DNA from: Gammaproteobacteria bacterium
GTDB lineage: Bacteria > Pseudomonadota > Gammaproteobacteria > HK1
Assembly (NCBI GenBank): GCA_021773635.1
Contig: JAJFJV010000026.1
Coordinates: 40,857-104,856, forward strand
Length of the DNA: 64,000 bases
Direction of reading: 5' to 3'
The notes under the pieces are model-generated. The model was not told the origin of the DNA. It saw nothing but the letters and a program-made list of their open reading frames with translations, and did no database searches. Shown here one piece after another: positions 45,717-54,074 of this stretch (position 1 is its first letter; every line of letters begins with the position of its first letter). A program made the translations under genes and the position numbers.

Positions 45717-45742
45717 AACGGCGTCGGGAAACCCGCGCCGTT
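45717..45742 (+). promoter_or_regulatory. strong leader hairpin immediately before glgC
   Basis: AACGGCG and CGCCGTT pair around CGGG-AAA-CCCG with a single T bulge, making an 11-bp GC-rich hairpin. It ends 7 nt before the glgC ATG (45750), and no Shine-Dalgarno is visible. It may control glgC translation initiation, or be part of an operator in the glgB-glgC divergent region. Confidence 0.5.
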
Positions 45743-45749
45743 GTTAGTT

Positions 45750-47021
45750 ATGAATGAGTATCACTCACCACGTTTTGTCAGCCGTATTACCCAGGAGACA
45801 TTGGCCCTGGTGCTGGCTGGCGGGCGCGGCGCCCGCCTCAAGCAACTGACCAGCTGGCGCACCAAGCCGGCGGTCAGTTTTGGCGGCAAATTTCGTATTA
45901 TCGATTTTGCCCTGTCCAATTGCGTTAACTCGGGTGTCCGCCGGATAGCGGTCCTCACCCAGTACAAGTCCCATTCCCTGATTCGACATCTGCAGCGCGG
46001 ATGGGGCTTTCTGCGCGCTGAACTGGGTGAGTTCGTGGATATTTTTCCCGCCTCGCAACGGCTGGAAAATAACTGGTATCAGGGGACTGCCGATGCGGTT
46101 TACCAGAACCTCGACATCATTCGGGGTTTTGATTCCAAGTACACGGTCATCCTTGCCGGCGATCACATCTACAAGATGGATTACGGCCCGATGCTCGCCT
46201 TTCATGTGGAGAACAAGGCCGATATGACTATCGCCTGCATGGAGGTGCCGGTGGACGAGGCGCGGGCTTTTGGGGTGATGGGGGTGAATGAGGCGCACCG
46301 CATCACCAGTTTCGCCGAGAAGCCGGACAATCCCGCACTGGTGCCGGGAAAGACCGATGTCTCTCTGGCGTCCATGGGGATCTACGTTTTCAACACCGAC
46401 TTTCTTTACGAACAACTCATCAAAGATGCCGATATGCCGCGCTCGAGCCGCGACTTTGGCAAGGACATCATTCCCTCGGTTATCGACAAATACCAGATCA
46501 TGGCTTACCCGTTTCAGGGTGTGCGCCCGGGTCGCCCCAGTTACTGGCGCGATGTGGGTACGGTGGATGCCTTCTGGGAAGCCAATATGGAACTCGTGAG
46601 TATCCATCCGATACTCAATCTCTACGATACCGAGTGGCCTATATGGACCTATCAGAGACAATTACCCCCCGCCAAGTTTATCTTTGACGAGGATGGCGGG
46701 CGCCGGGGCACGGCGGTGGATTCCATGGTCTCTGGCGGTTGCCTTGTCTCCGGCGCAAAAATCTGTCGCAGCCTGCTGTCATCCCAGGTAGAAGTCCATT
46801 CCTATTCAGCCCTGACAGATACGGTCGTCCTGCCTGAGGTAAGCATTGGCTCCCGCTGCCGCATCAGCAAGGCGGTGATTGACCGAGGCTGCGTGATTCC
46901 CACGGGAACTGTGATTGGTGAAGATGCGGAAGAGGACGCCGCGCGCTTTTACCGGACCGAAAGTGGCATTGTGCTGGTAACCCCGGAGATGCTTGGACAG
47001 GAGATCCACTTTGTCCGCTGA
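45750..47021 (+). CDS. glgC: glucose-1-phosphate adenylyltransferase
   Basis: A 423-residue ADP-glucose pyrophosphorylase, the committed step of glycogen synthesis. The N-terminal LVLAGGRGARLKQLT with AKPAV-like TKPAVSFGGKFRIIDF, the substrate-binding AGDHIYKMDY, FAEKP and the C-terminal left-handed beta-helix ending EEDAARFYRTESGIVLVT are typical. The ATG at 45750 is preferred over a TTG nine bases upstream. The end overlaps the GH57 gene by 11 bp. Confidence 0.95.
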   Translation: MNEYHSPRFVSRITQETLALVLAGGRGARLKQLTSWRTKPAVSFGGKFRIIDFALSNCVNSGVRRIAVLTQYKSHSLIRHLQRGWGFLRAELGEFVDIFPASQRLENNWYQGTADAVYQNLDIIRGFDSKYTVILAGDHIYKMDYGPMLAFHVENKADMTIACMEVPVDEARAFGVMGVNEAHRITSFAEKPDNPALVPGKTDVSLASMGIYVFNTDFLYEQLIKDADMPRSSRDFGKDIIPSVIDKYQIMAYPFQGVRPGRPSYWRDVGTVDAFWEANMELVSIHPILNLYDTEWPIWTYQRQLPPAKFIFDEDGGRRGTAVDSMVSGGCLVSGAKICRSLLSSQVEVHSYSALTDTVVLPEVSIGSRCRISKAVIDRGCVIPTGTVIGEDAEEDAARFYRTESGIVLVTPEMLGQEIHFVR

Positions 47022-48717
47022 TACCCGTCTCAAGGTAGTGCTGTGCTGGCATATGCATCAACCCGAATACCGCGATCTCATCAGTGGTGAGTACCAGTTG
47101 CCCTGGGTCTATCTGCATGCGATTAAGGATTACGTGGATATGGTGGCCCATATTGAGGCCAATCCCGATGCCCGTGCAGTAGTCAATTTTGCCCCTGTGC
47201 TGCTCGATCAGATCGCCGACTATGCCAATCAGGTCCATCAGTTTGTAGATAACGGGGAAGCCATCCGCGATCCGCTGCTTGCGGCGCTGAATAACCCGGC
47301 GTTACCGGTGGATCGGGAGCATCGCCTGTTTCTCATCAAGTCCTGTCTGCGGGCCAACGAAGAGCGCCTGATCAAACGCTTTCCCGCCTACCAGAGGCTG
47401 GTGGATATGGCCACGTGGCTCATCGAAAACCCCGAGCATATCGATTATATGGACGACCAGTATCTCGCCGATTTGCTGGTCTGGTATCACTTGGCCTGGT
47501 TGGGAGAAACGGTGCGTCGCGAGGACCCGCGGGCCAAGTTGCTCATCAAACGGGCACGCATCTTCACCCTGCGCGATCGTCAGGGCCTGCTGGAACTCAT
47601 CGGCGAACTCCTGGGTGGACTCATCAGCCGCTATAAAAAAATGCAGGACGCCGGGCGAGTCGAGCTCTCGGTCACCCCTTATGCCCACCCCATCATTCCC
47701 CTCATGCAGGACTTCAAAAGTGCCCGCGAGGCCCTGCCCGAGACACCATTGCCCCTGGCCGAGGGCTGTCACGACGGAGCAGAGCGGGCACGTTGGCATC
47801 TGCTCGAGGCACGGAAAAGTTTTGAACATTATTTCGGTGTCCCGCCCATTGGCTGCTGGCCCTCCGAGGGCAGTGTCAGTGAGGACACCCTTAAACTGAT
47901 TGAGGACAGCGGGTTTTCCTGGGCAGCCAGCGGGGAGGCCGTGTTGCACAACAGCCTCCGGGCCTCGGGAATAAAGGGGGCCGGGTGGGCCGATCACCTG
48001 CATCGACCCTGCCAAGCCTCCAAGGGAGGGGTGCCGTGCTTTTTTCGTTCCGACAAGCTCTCTGATCTCATCGGTTTCAAGTTTGCTACCTGGCACGCCG
48101 ACGATGCCGTGGGAAATTTGGTAGAGCAACTGGAGGGCATCGCAGCAGAATGCGAAAAACCCGGGGAACGTGTGGTCTCCATCATCATGGATGGGGAAAA
48201 TGCCTGGGAGCATTATCCGGAGAACGGTTTTTACTTCCTCGATGCCCTGTATCGTCGACTGGGGGCACATCCCAAGTTGGAGCTAACCACCTTTTCCCGC
48301 TGTCTGGATGCCACCATCCCGGTGGCTCCGCTCAAGCAACTGGTCGCAGGCAGTTGGGTCTACGGCAGTTTTTCCACCTGGATTGGGGATCAGGACAAGA
48401 ATCGTGGCTGGGATATGCTCGCTGAAGCGGAGATCGCTTTTGCCGAGGCAGAAAAGGCGGGCAATGCGACTAGCAAGGACATTGAAGCAGCACGCTGGCA
48501 GCTCGCTGCCTGCGAGGGCTCCGACTGGTTCTGGTGGTTTGGTGACTACAATCCCGCCGAATCCGTACGTGACTTTGACCACCTCTATCGCCTGCATCTA
48601 GGCAATCTCTACCACCTGCTACGTGTCGACCGGCCAGAGTATCTGGCTCATGCCTTTAGTCATGGTGGTGGCGATCCCGAATCCGGCGGCACCATGCGGC
48701 GGGGCTCAGAGACATAG
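47011..48717 (+). CDS. glycoside hydrolase family 57 (alpha-amylase/4-alpha-glucanotransferase type)
   Basis: A 568-residue GH57 protein that should cleave or transfer alpha-1,4-glucans. Conserved regions are HMHQP at 14-18, the nucleophile Glu near 286 in CWPSEGSVSED, and the region with MDGENAWEHYPENG. The TTG at 47011 is chosen because AGGAGA lies about seven bases upstream and gives SADTRLKVVLCWHMHQP; an earlier TTG at 46993 has no such site. It overlaps glgC by 11 bp, so it is part of the glgC-GH57-malQ-pgi transcript. Exact specificity is uncertain. Confidence 0.87.
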   Translation: MSADTRLKVVLCWHMHQPEYRDLISGEYQLPWVYLHAIKDYVDMVAHIEANPDARAVVNFAPVLLDQIADYANQVHQFVDNGEAIRDPLLAALNNPALPVDREHRLFLIKSCLRANEERLIKRFPAYQRLVDMATWLIENPEHIDYMDDQYLADLLVWYHLAWLGETVRREDPRAKLLIKRARIFTLRDRQGLLELIGELLGGLISRYKKMQDAGRVELSVTPYAHPIIPLMQDFKSAREALPETPLPLAEGCHDGAERARWHLLEARKSFEHYFGVPPIGCWPSEGSVSEDTLKLIEDSGFSWAASGEAVLHNSLRASGIKGAGWADHLHRPCQASKGGVPCFFRSDKLSDLIGFKFATWHADDAVGNLVEQLEGIAAECEKPGERVVSIIMDGENAWEHYPENGFYFLDALYRRLGAHPKLELTTFSRCLDATIPVAPLKQLVAGSWVYGSFSTWIGDQDKNRGWDMLAEAEIAFAEAEKAGNATSKDIEAARWQLAACEGSDWFWWFGDYNPAESVRDFDHLYRLHLGNLYHLLRVDRPEYLAHAFSHGGGDPESGGTMRRGSET

Positions 48718-48750
48718 CCTTTTTCTTAATACCCCGTTAATGGAACTTTG

Positions 48751-50238
48751 ATGGAAAGCAGGACGGTACTGGACCGCCGACGCGCCGGTGTACTTTTACA
48801 CCCGACCTCCCTCCCGGGGGCCTTTGGGTCCGGTGATATCGGTGAGGCAGCCTTTCATTTTTCCGGTTTTCTGCGCGACTGTGGCTTTAGTGTGTGGCAG
48901 ACCCTGCCGCTGGGGCCGCCATGCAGCCAGCTTTCACCCTACAAATGCAAATCGGCCCATGCCGGGAATCCGGCACTTATCAGCCTGGAAGCCCTGTTGG
49001 CTGATGGCTTGCTGGAAAGCAAGCAGCTCAAGCGTGGAAAAACGGCTCAGGGAATTTTTCGCCAGCACCGTCTGAACGCCGCTTGGCAGAATTTTCGCGC
49101 CCATGCAGGCACTGAAGAAATCGCAGCACTGGAGCGCTTTGAGGCGGAAAACAGCCACTGGCTCCATGACTTTTGCAGCTACACCGCCCTCCAGCATGCC
49201 CACAAGGGTAAAGCCTGGTGGCAATGGCCCACCGCCCTTCGCGACCGCAAACCCTCGGCGCTGGCCGCGTCGTGTAAAGACCTGGCGGATGAGATTGCAA
49301 GTCAGCGCTTCCAGCAGTTTATCTTCTTTCGCCAGTGGGACCGGCTCAAGCAGCACGTCAATAAAATGGGTATCCAGTTGTTTGGCGACATGCCCCTGTT
49401 TGTCGCTGAGGACAGTGCCGAGGTCTGGGCCGGCCGGGAGCAGTTTCGCATCGATGATCGGGGCCATCTGGAGGTGGTTGCCGGGGTGCCGCCGGACTAT
49501 TTTTCCGCCGACGGCCAGCGCTGGGGTAATCCCCATTACCATTGGTCCCATATGGAAGCGGATGGATTCGACTGGTGGGTCAAACGCATGCAAACCCAAC
49601 TTCAGCTCTTTGACCTGGTACGCATCGACCACTTTCGTGGCCTCGAGGCACAGTGGGAAATTCCGGCCAAGGCAAAAACTGCGCGTGAGGGATGCTGGGT
49701 AAAGGGCAGGGGAGAGGCCCTGCTCGGTGCATTGCAATCACACTTTCACAAGCTGCCTCTGGTGGCTGAAGATCTTGGCCATATCACCCCCGAGGTTCAT
49801 GCCTTGCGCGAGCATTTCGGTTTGCCCGGCATGCAGGTATTGCAGTTCGCCTTCGACGGGAACTCCGAAAACCCCTATCTGCCCCACAATCATGTGCCGG
49901 AAAGCGTGGTATACACTGGCACGCACGATAACAATACCAGCGCCGGCTGGTTTTCGGAGCAGGACAAACAGGGCCGTGCGCGAATTTGCGAATACCTCGA
50001 CAGCAAACCGGAGAAGATGCCGGCAGCATTGGTGCGCGCGGCACTCACATCGGTGAGCCGGCTGGCGATCATTCCCATGCAGGATCTGCTGGGGCTGGAC
50101 TCGACGCATCGCATGAATGTCCCGGGTACCTCCAGGGGTAACTGGACCTGGCGTTTTTCCTGGGACCAGGTACCGCCAGAACTTGCCGGACATATGCGCG
50201 AATTGATCAAGCTCTACGGGCGAGGACTTAATGGATAA
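48751..50238 (+). CDS. malQ: 4-alpha-glucanotransferase (amylomaltase)
   Basis: A 495-residue GH77 enzyme that disproportionates maltodextrins, allowing GlgP to finish breakdown of short chains. The N-terminal RRRAGVLLHPTSLPG, GDMPLFVAEDSAEVWA, VRIDHFRGLEAQWEIP with the nucleophile Asp, VAEDLGHITPEV with the acid Glu, and THDNNTSAGW with the third Asp are all present. The ATG at 48751 is used. It overlaps pgi by 8 bp. Confidence 0.95.
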   Translation: MESRTVLDRRRAGVLLHPTSLPGAFGSGDIGEAAFHFSGFLRDCGFSVWQTLPLGPPCSQLSPYKCKSAHAGNPALISLEALLADGLLESKQLKRGKTAQGIFRQHRLNAAWQNFRAHAGTEEIAALERFEAENSHWLHDFCSYTALQHAHKGKAWWQWPTALRDRKPSALAASCKDLADEIASQRFQQFIFFRQWDRLKQHVNKMGIQLFGDMPLFVAEDSAEVWAGREQFRIDDRGHLEVVAGVPPDYFSADGQRWGNPHYHWSHMEADGFDWWVKRMQTQLQLFDLVRIDHFRGLEAQWEIPAKAKTAREGCWVKGRGEALLGALQSHFHKLPLVAEDLGHITPEVHALREHFGLPGMQVLQFAFDGNSENPYLPHNHVPESVVYTGTHDNNTSAGWFSEQDKQGRARICEYLDSKPEKMPAALVRAALTSVSRLAIIPMQDLLGLDSTHRMNVPGTSRGNWTWRFSWDQVPPELAGHMRELIKLYGRGLNG

Positions 50239-51898
50239 ACACCTACCACTTCCCAGCAGCCTGCCAGCCTGGCTTAAGCTGAATGCACATCAAAGTACCG
50301 TTGAAAGACTACATATGCGTGAGCTTTTCGCTGAGGATCCCGAGCGCTTCCAGCGTTTTTCGGTGGAGGCATGTGGTTTGCTGCTGGACTACTCCAAGAA
50401 CCGCATCGTACCCGAGACCATGGAGCTGTTGATGGCGTTGGCCCGGGAGCTTGAGCTGCCACGCTGGATAGAGCGCATGTTCGCCGGTGAAAAACTCAAT
50501 AACACTGAGGAACGCGCGGTATTGCACGTGGCCTTGCGACATCGTGGCGAGGGGGCATTCCCGGGCAAGGATAATGACGTGATGCCGGCGGTACGACGTG
50601 TCCTCAGGCAGATGGAAACGCTGACTGAGGCGGTGGAAACAGGGGCCTGGCGCGGGCATACGGGCAAGCGCATTCGCACCATTATCAATATAGGTATCGG
50701 TGGCTCGGACCTTGGGCCAGCACTGGTGGTGGAAGCGCTAGATCGCTTCCACCGCGAGGGTATGCAGGCACATTTTGTATCCAACCTTGATTCCTCACAG
50801 CTGGATCAGGCGTTGGCAGAATCGGATCCGGAAAGCACGCTGTTTCTCATTATCTCCAAGAGTTTCACCACCCAGGAAACCATGTGCAATGCGGCCAGCG
50901 CCCAGTCCTGGCTGATTCAACACCTGGGCGATCCGGCGGCGGTGGCCAGCCACTTTCTGGCGGTGACCTCCAAACCGGAACTGGCGATGGAATTTGGAAT
51001 TGGCCACGACAGCATCTTCGAAATGTGGGACTGGGTGGGAGGACGTTTTTCGCTGTGGTCGGCGGTGGGGCTATCCATTGCCCTGATGATCGGTATGCGG
51101 CGTTTTCGCGAACTGCTGGCTGGCGCTCACGATATGGACGAGCATTTTCGCCACACCCCACTGGAGCAGAATCTTCCGGTTCTGCTCGGGCTGCTGGGGA
51201 TCTGGTACCGCAATTTTTTTGATACCTCCAGTCATGCCATCCTGCCCTATGATTATTCGCTGCGCACCTTGCCACAGTGGGCCGAGCAGGCTGAGATGGA
51301 GAGCAATGGTAAGCGCGTGACCCGGGATGGTGAAACGGTGGACTACGCCACCTGCCCGGTTATTTGGGGGGCCTCGGGAAATAACGGTCAGCACGCCTTT
51401 TTCCAGCTCATGCATCAGGGCACAGATCTGATTCCAGCCGACTTTCTCGCCGCAATTCGCTGCCAGGAAGCCTGGCCAGGACACGAGGCTGCGCTGGTGG
51501 CCAATGCGCTCGCCCAGAGTCGCGTTCTGATGTTGGGACGTACCGATGAGGAAATGCGTGAAGCCCTGCGCAACAGTGGCCTCAGGGGTAAAGAGCTGGC
51601 GGAAATGCTGCCCTTCCGGGAGTATCCGGGAAATCAGCCGAGCAACACCATCCTCTATGAGCGCCTCAACCCGCGCATTTTAGGGGCTATTCTGGCGCTG
51701 TATGAGCACAAGGTTTTCGTGCAGGGTGTGTGCTGGAGACTCAATTCCTTTGATCAATGGGGCGTAGAGTTGGGGAAGCAGGTGGCCAAGGGCTTGTTAC
51801 GGGACCTCCAGATCCAACATCCGGAACGGGTCCGCGACGGTTCCACCGAGGGCCTCATGGCCTATGTGCAGAAAAAGTCAAGGTGGGACAAAAAGTAG
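50231..51898 (+). CDS. pgi: glucose-6-phosphate isomerase
   Basis: A 555-residue glycolytic isomerase interconverting glucose 6-phosphate and fructose 6-phosphate. Signatures include WVGGRFSLWSAVG, the catalytic region GASGNNGQHAFFQLMHQG, and the C-terminal EHKVFVQGVCWRLNSFDQWG (20 residues) with KQVAKGL. The sugar-phosphate site SKSFTTQETMCNA is intact. The 8-bp overlap with malQ joins glycogen breakdown to glycolysis in one operon. Confidence 0.96.
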   Translation: MDKHLPLPSSLPAWLKLNAHQSTVERLHMRELFAEDPERFQRFSVEACGLLLDYSKNRIVPETMELLMALARELELPRWIERMFAGEKLNNTEERAVLHVALRHRGEGAFPGKDNDVMPAVRRVLRQMETLTEAVETGAWRGHTGKRIRTIINIGIGGSDLGPALVVEALDRFHREGMQAHFVSNLDSSQLDQALAESDPESTLFLIISKSFTTQETMCNAASAQSWLIQHLGDPAAVASHFLAVTSKPELAMEFGIGHDSIFEMWDWVGGRFSLWSAVGLSIALMIGMRRFRELLAGAHDMDEHFRHTPLEQNLPVLLGLLGIWYRNFFDTSSHAILPYDYSLRTLPQWAEQAEMESNGKRVTRDGETVDYATCPVIWGASGNNGQHAFFQLMHQGTDLIPADFLAAIRCQEAWPGHEAALVANALAQSRVLMLGRTDEEMREALRNSGLRGKELAEMLPFREYPGNQPSNTILYERLNPRILGAILALYEHKVFVQGVCWRLNSFDQWGVELGKQVAKGLLRDLQIQHPERVRDGSTEGLMAYVQKKSRWDKK

Positions 51899-51936
51899 AT
51901 ATAAAACATAATCTTAGGGAATTTACTTAAGGTTTT

Positions 51937-52779
51937 TTATTTCTCGTATTTTTGTAGCAGAAACTGCCCATCGTGGCTCAGGTTATTGCGCTTCAGGTTC
52001 TTCACAAAAGCTGCAAAATCCAGTGGATAATCCGCCCGCAGATCATGCGCCCGCTGCCGTAACCCCTTCACGGACAAGACTGGCGGTGGCCGCTTAAAGG
52101 CGTAGACGAGGATATTGGTGTAATTCTCCAAGGTTGCACACAGGCTGCCGGCAGGAAATGCCTGGCGTATCGCCCGCAATACCGTGGCAAAGTGCTCGCT
52201 ATCCCGTACCAGCAGGTTGGCGCACAAGACCCCATCCAAGCTCAGGCGCTCCCGGCAGAACTCAAAAAACTCGCTGTGCTCCATGAAGTCAGGGAGCAGC
52301 TTGTCGTGAAAGAGATCCACGAAGATGAGATCAGCCACGCCATTTCCTGAGTCCTGGACCATCTGCTCGGCATCCATATGGTGTATATGGAAAAGCGGGC
52401 TTTCTGGTGGGAGATAGAAGAAACGCCGGGCCAGACGAATAATCTCGCCGTGTAACTCCACTCCATCCACCCGCGCATCGGGCAGAAACTGCCGGACAAA
52501 GCGCACCAGGGCACCGCCCCCCAGACCCAGGGACCACACTCTCCTTGGTTGAGGATGAAACAACAATGCACACATCATGCGGCGGGTATAGGGAAGTATG
52601 AGCTGATACGGGGTTTGGCGACTGACCGCGCTTTGTACGATAGGGTTACCAAACTGCAGCCAGCGAAAGTTCTCGTTTTCAAAGACTTCCAGTCGGTGTC
52701 CCGGGATTCCCAGTGCCCAGATACTCCGTCCACCCTCGCGGGTAAAATTCGTGTTCTGCCAGTTATCCGATTGCTCCAT
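51937..52779 (-). CDS. spermidine synthase-like methyltransferase-fold protein
   Basis: A 280-residue protein with the Rossmann core of the spermidine/spermine synthase family. The nucleotide-binding loop is WSLGLGGGALVRFVRQF, followed by DARVDGVELHGEI, HHMDAEQMV and LIFVDLFHDKLLPDF. It lacks a clear aminopropyl-acceptor gate, and genuine SpeE usually has GGGDG and a conserved Asp pair, so it may be a SpeE paralogue of unknown function. It is convergent with pgi and divergent from the fad operon. No speD was seen. Confidence 0.75.
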   Translation of the reverse strand: MEQSDNWQNTNFTREGGRSIWALGIPGHRLEVFENENFRWLQFGNPIVQSAVSRQTPYQLILPYTRRMMCALLFHPQPRRVWSLGLGGGALVRFVRQFLPDARVDGVELHGEIIRLARRFFYLPPESPLFHIHHMDAEQMVQDSGNGVADLIFVDLFHDKLLPDFMEHSEFFEFCRERLSLDGVLCANLLVRDSEHFATVLRAIRQAFPAGSLCATLENYTNILVYAFKRPPPVLSVKGLRQRAHDLRADYPLDFAAFVKNLKRNNLSHDGQFLLQKYEK

Positions 52780-52879
52780 GGACAGGAATCCTTACGGATA
52801 GCGGCTATCGAGTAAAGCCCTGCTCGAACCTTGCACCTTCCAGCTACTCAAAGAACGAAAACAGAGACGGCGATTTTTA

Positions 52880-52907
52880 TTGCCGGCGGTTCCACGTAGG
52901 CTATATT
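52880..52907 (+). promoter_or_regulatory. probable sigma-70 promoter of the fad operon
   Basis: TTGCCG (52880-52885) and TATATT (52902-52907) are 16 bp apart, about 30 bp upstream of the thiolase ATG. No FadR- or PsrA-like palindrome was recognised nearby. Confidence 0.45.
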
Positions 52908-52937
52908 CATCACACCATCGGGAAGGAAGCCATACTC

Positions 52938-54074
52938 ATGAATAACGCAGTCATTGTCAGCTATGTCCGCTCCCCATTTGCCCCCGCTACCAAGGGTGGT
53001 CTGCGCGGGATACGCGCCGATGAAATCGCCGCTCAAGTGCTGCGGGGTTTAGTGGCAAAAAGTGGTATAGATGCTGCCGAGCTGGAAGCCCTCTACCTCG
53101 GCTGCGCCTTTCCCGAGGGTGAGCAGGGCATGAATCTCGCCCGCCTCATTGTCTTTCTGGCCGATCTGCCCCACAGCATGGCGGGAGTCACGGTCAACCA
53201 GTTCTGTGGATCTTCCATGCAGGCCATCCACATGGCGGCGGGGGCCATTTCCATCGGTGCAGGGGAGGCCTATCTGTGCGCCGGTGTTGAATCCATGAGC
53301 CGGGTACCGATGATGGGCTTTAATCCCTTGCCCCATCCGGGTCTGGCCGAAAGCTATCCGCAGGCCTATGTCGATATGGGGGAAACGGCGGAAATTCTCG
53401 GCGAGCGCGAGGATATCTCGCGTGAGGCTCAGGAGATCTTTGCCGCGCTATCCCAGAAGAAGGCGGCGGCAGCCCAGGATGCAGGCCATCTGGATGAAGA
53501 AATTGTGCCCATTGAGGGCCCCACGGGCATTATCTCGGCAGATCAATGTCTGCGCCCGGGCACTACCGCTGAGGTGCTTGCCGGCCTCAAGCCCGCCTTT
53601 CGCAAGCAGGGTCGGGTGACCGCCGGCACCTCTTCACCACTCACCGACGGGGCGGCAGCGGTGCTGGTGTGCAGTGAGGATTACGCCAGCCGCAGGGGAC
53701 TCAAACCCCTAGCTCGTATCCGCGCCACCGCCGTAGCTGGCTGCGAGCCGGAAATCATGGGAATTGGCCCCGTCTGGGCGACTCGCAAGGTCCTCAAACG
53801 GGCCGGGCTGGAACCGGGGGATATCGATATCTGGGAGCTGAACGAAGCCTTCGCCTCCCAGGCGTTGGCCTGCATCAACACCCTTGGGATCGATGAATCC
53901 CGGGTGAACCTCGATGGCGGCGCCATCGCCCTAGGACATCCACTGGGGGCCACTGGTGCCCGTATTACCGGCAAGGTGGCGGCACTGTTACAGCGCGAGG
54001 GCAAACGCTACGGGATCGCTACCCAGTGTATTGGTGGCGGCCAGGGCATCGCGACGGTATTGGAGCGGATCTGA
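52938..54074 (+). CDS. fadA: acetyl-CoA acyltransferase (3-ketoacyl-CoA thiolase)
   Basis: A 378-residue thiolase performing the last step of fatty acid beta-oxidation. The acyl-accepting Cys lies in NQFCGSSMQAIHMAAG, the base His in GAIALGHPLGATGAR, and the second active-site Cys in TQCIGGGQG. The middle MGETAEILGERE and SSPLTDGAAAVLV are typical. The stop overlaps the start of the next gene (TGATG), so the two are coupled. The order fadA-fadN-fadE resembles the Bacillus fadNAE set more than E. coli fadBA. Confidence 0.92.
   Translation: MNNAVIVSYVRSPFAPATKGGLRGIRADEIAAQVLRGLVAKSGIDAAELEALYLGCAFPEGEQGMNLARLIVFLADLPHSMAGVTVNQFCGSSMQAIHMAAGAISIGAGEAYLCAGVESMSRVPMMGFNPLPHPGLAESYPQAYVDMGETAEILGEREDISREAQEIFAALSQKKAAAAQDAGHLDEEIVPIEGPTGIISADQCLRPGTTAEVLAGLKPAFRKQGRVTAGTSSPLTDGAAAVLVCSEDYASRRGLKPLARIRATAVAGCEPEIMGIGPVWATRKVLKRAGLEPGDIDIWELNEAFASQALACINTLGIDESRVNLDGGAIALGHPLGATGARITGKVAALLQREGKRYGIATQCIGGGQGIATVLERI

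Noticed and set aside
48742..48750. GGAACTTTG resembling a sigma-E -35 box before malQ
   Set aside because: The -10 position would fall inside malQ and no TCTGA or TCAAA is found there.
52826..52852. Sigma-E-like GAACCTT...TCAAA before the fad operon
   Set aside because: The -35 part carries an inserted base and the spacer is short, while a better sigma-70 match lies closer to the gene.
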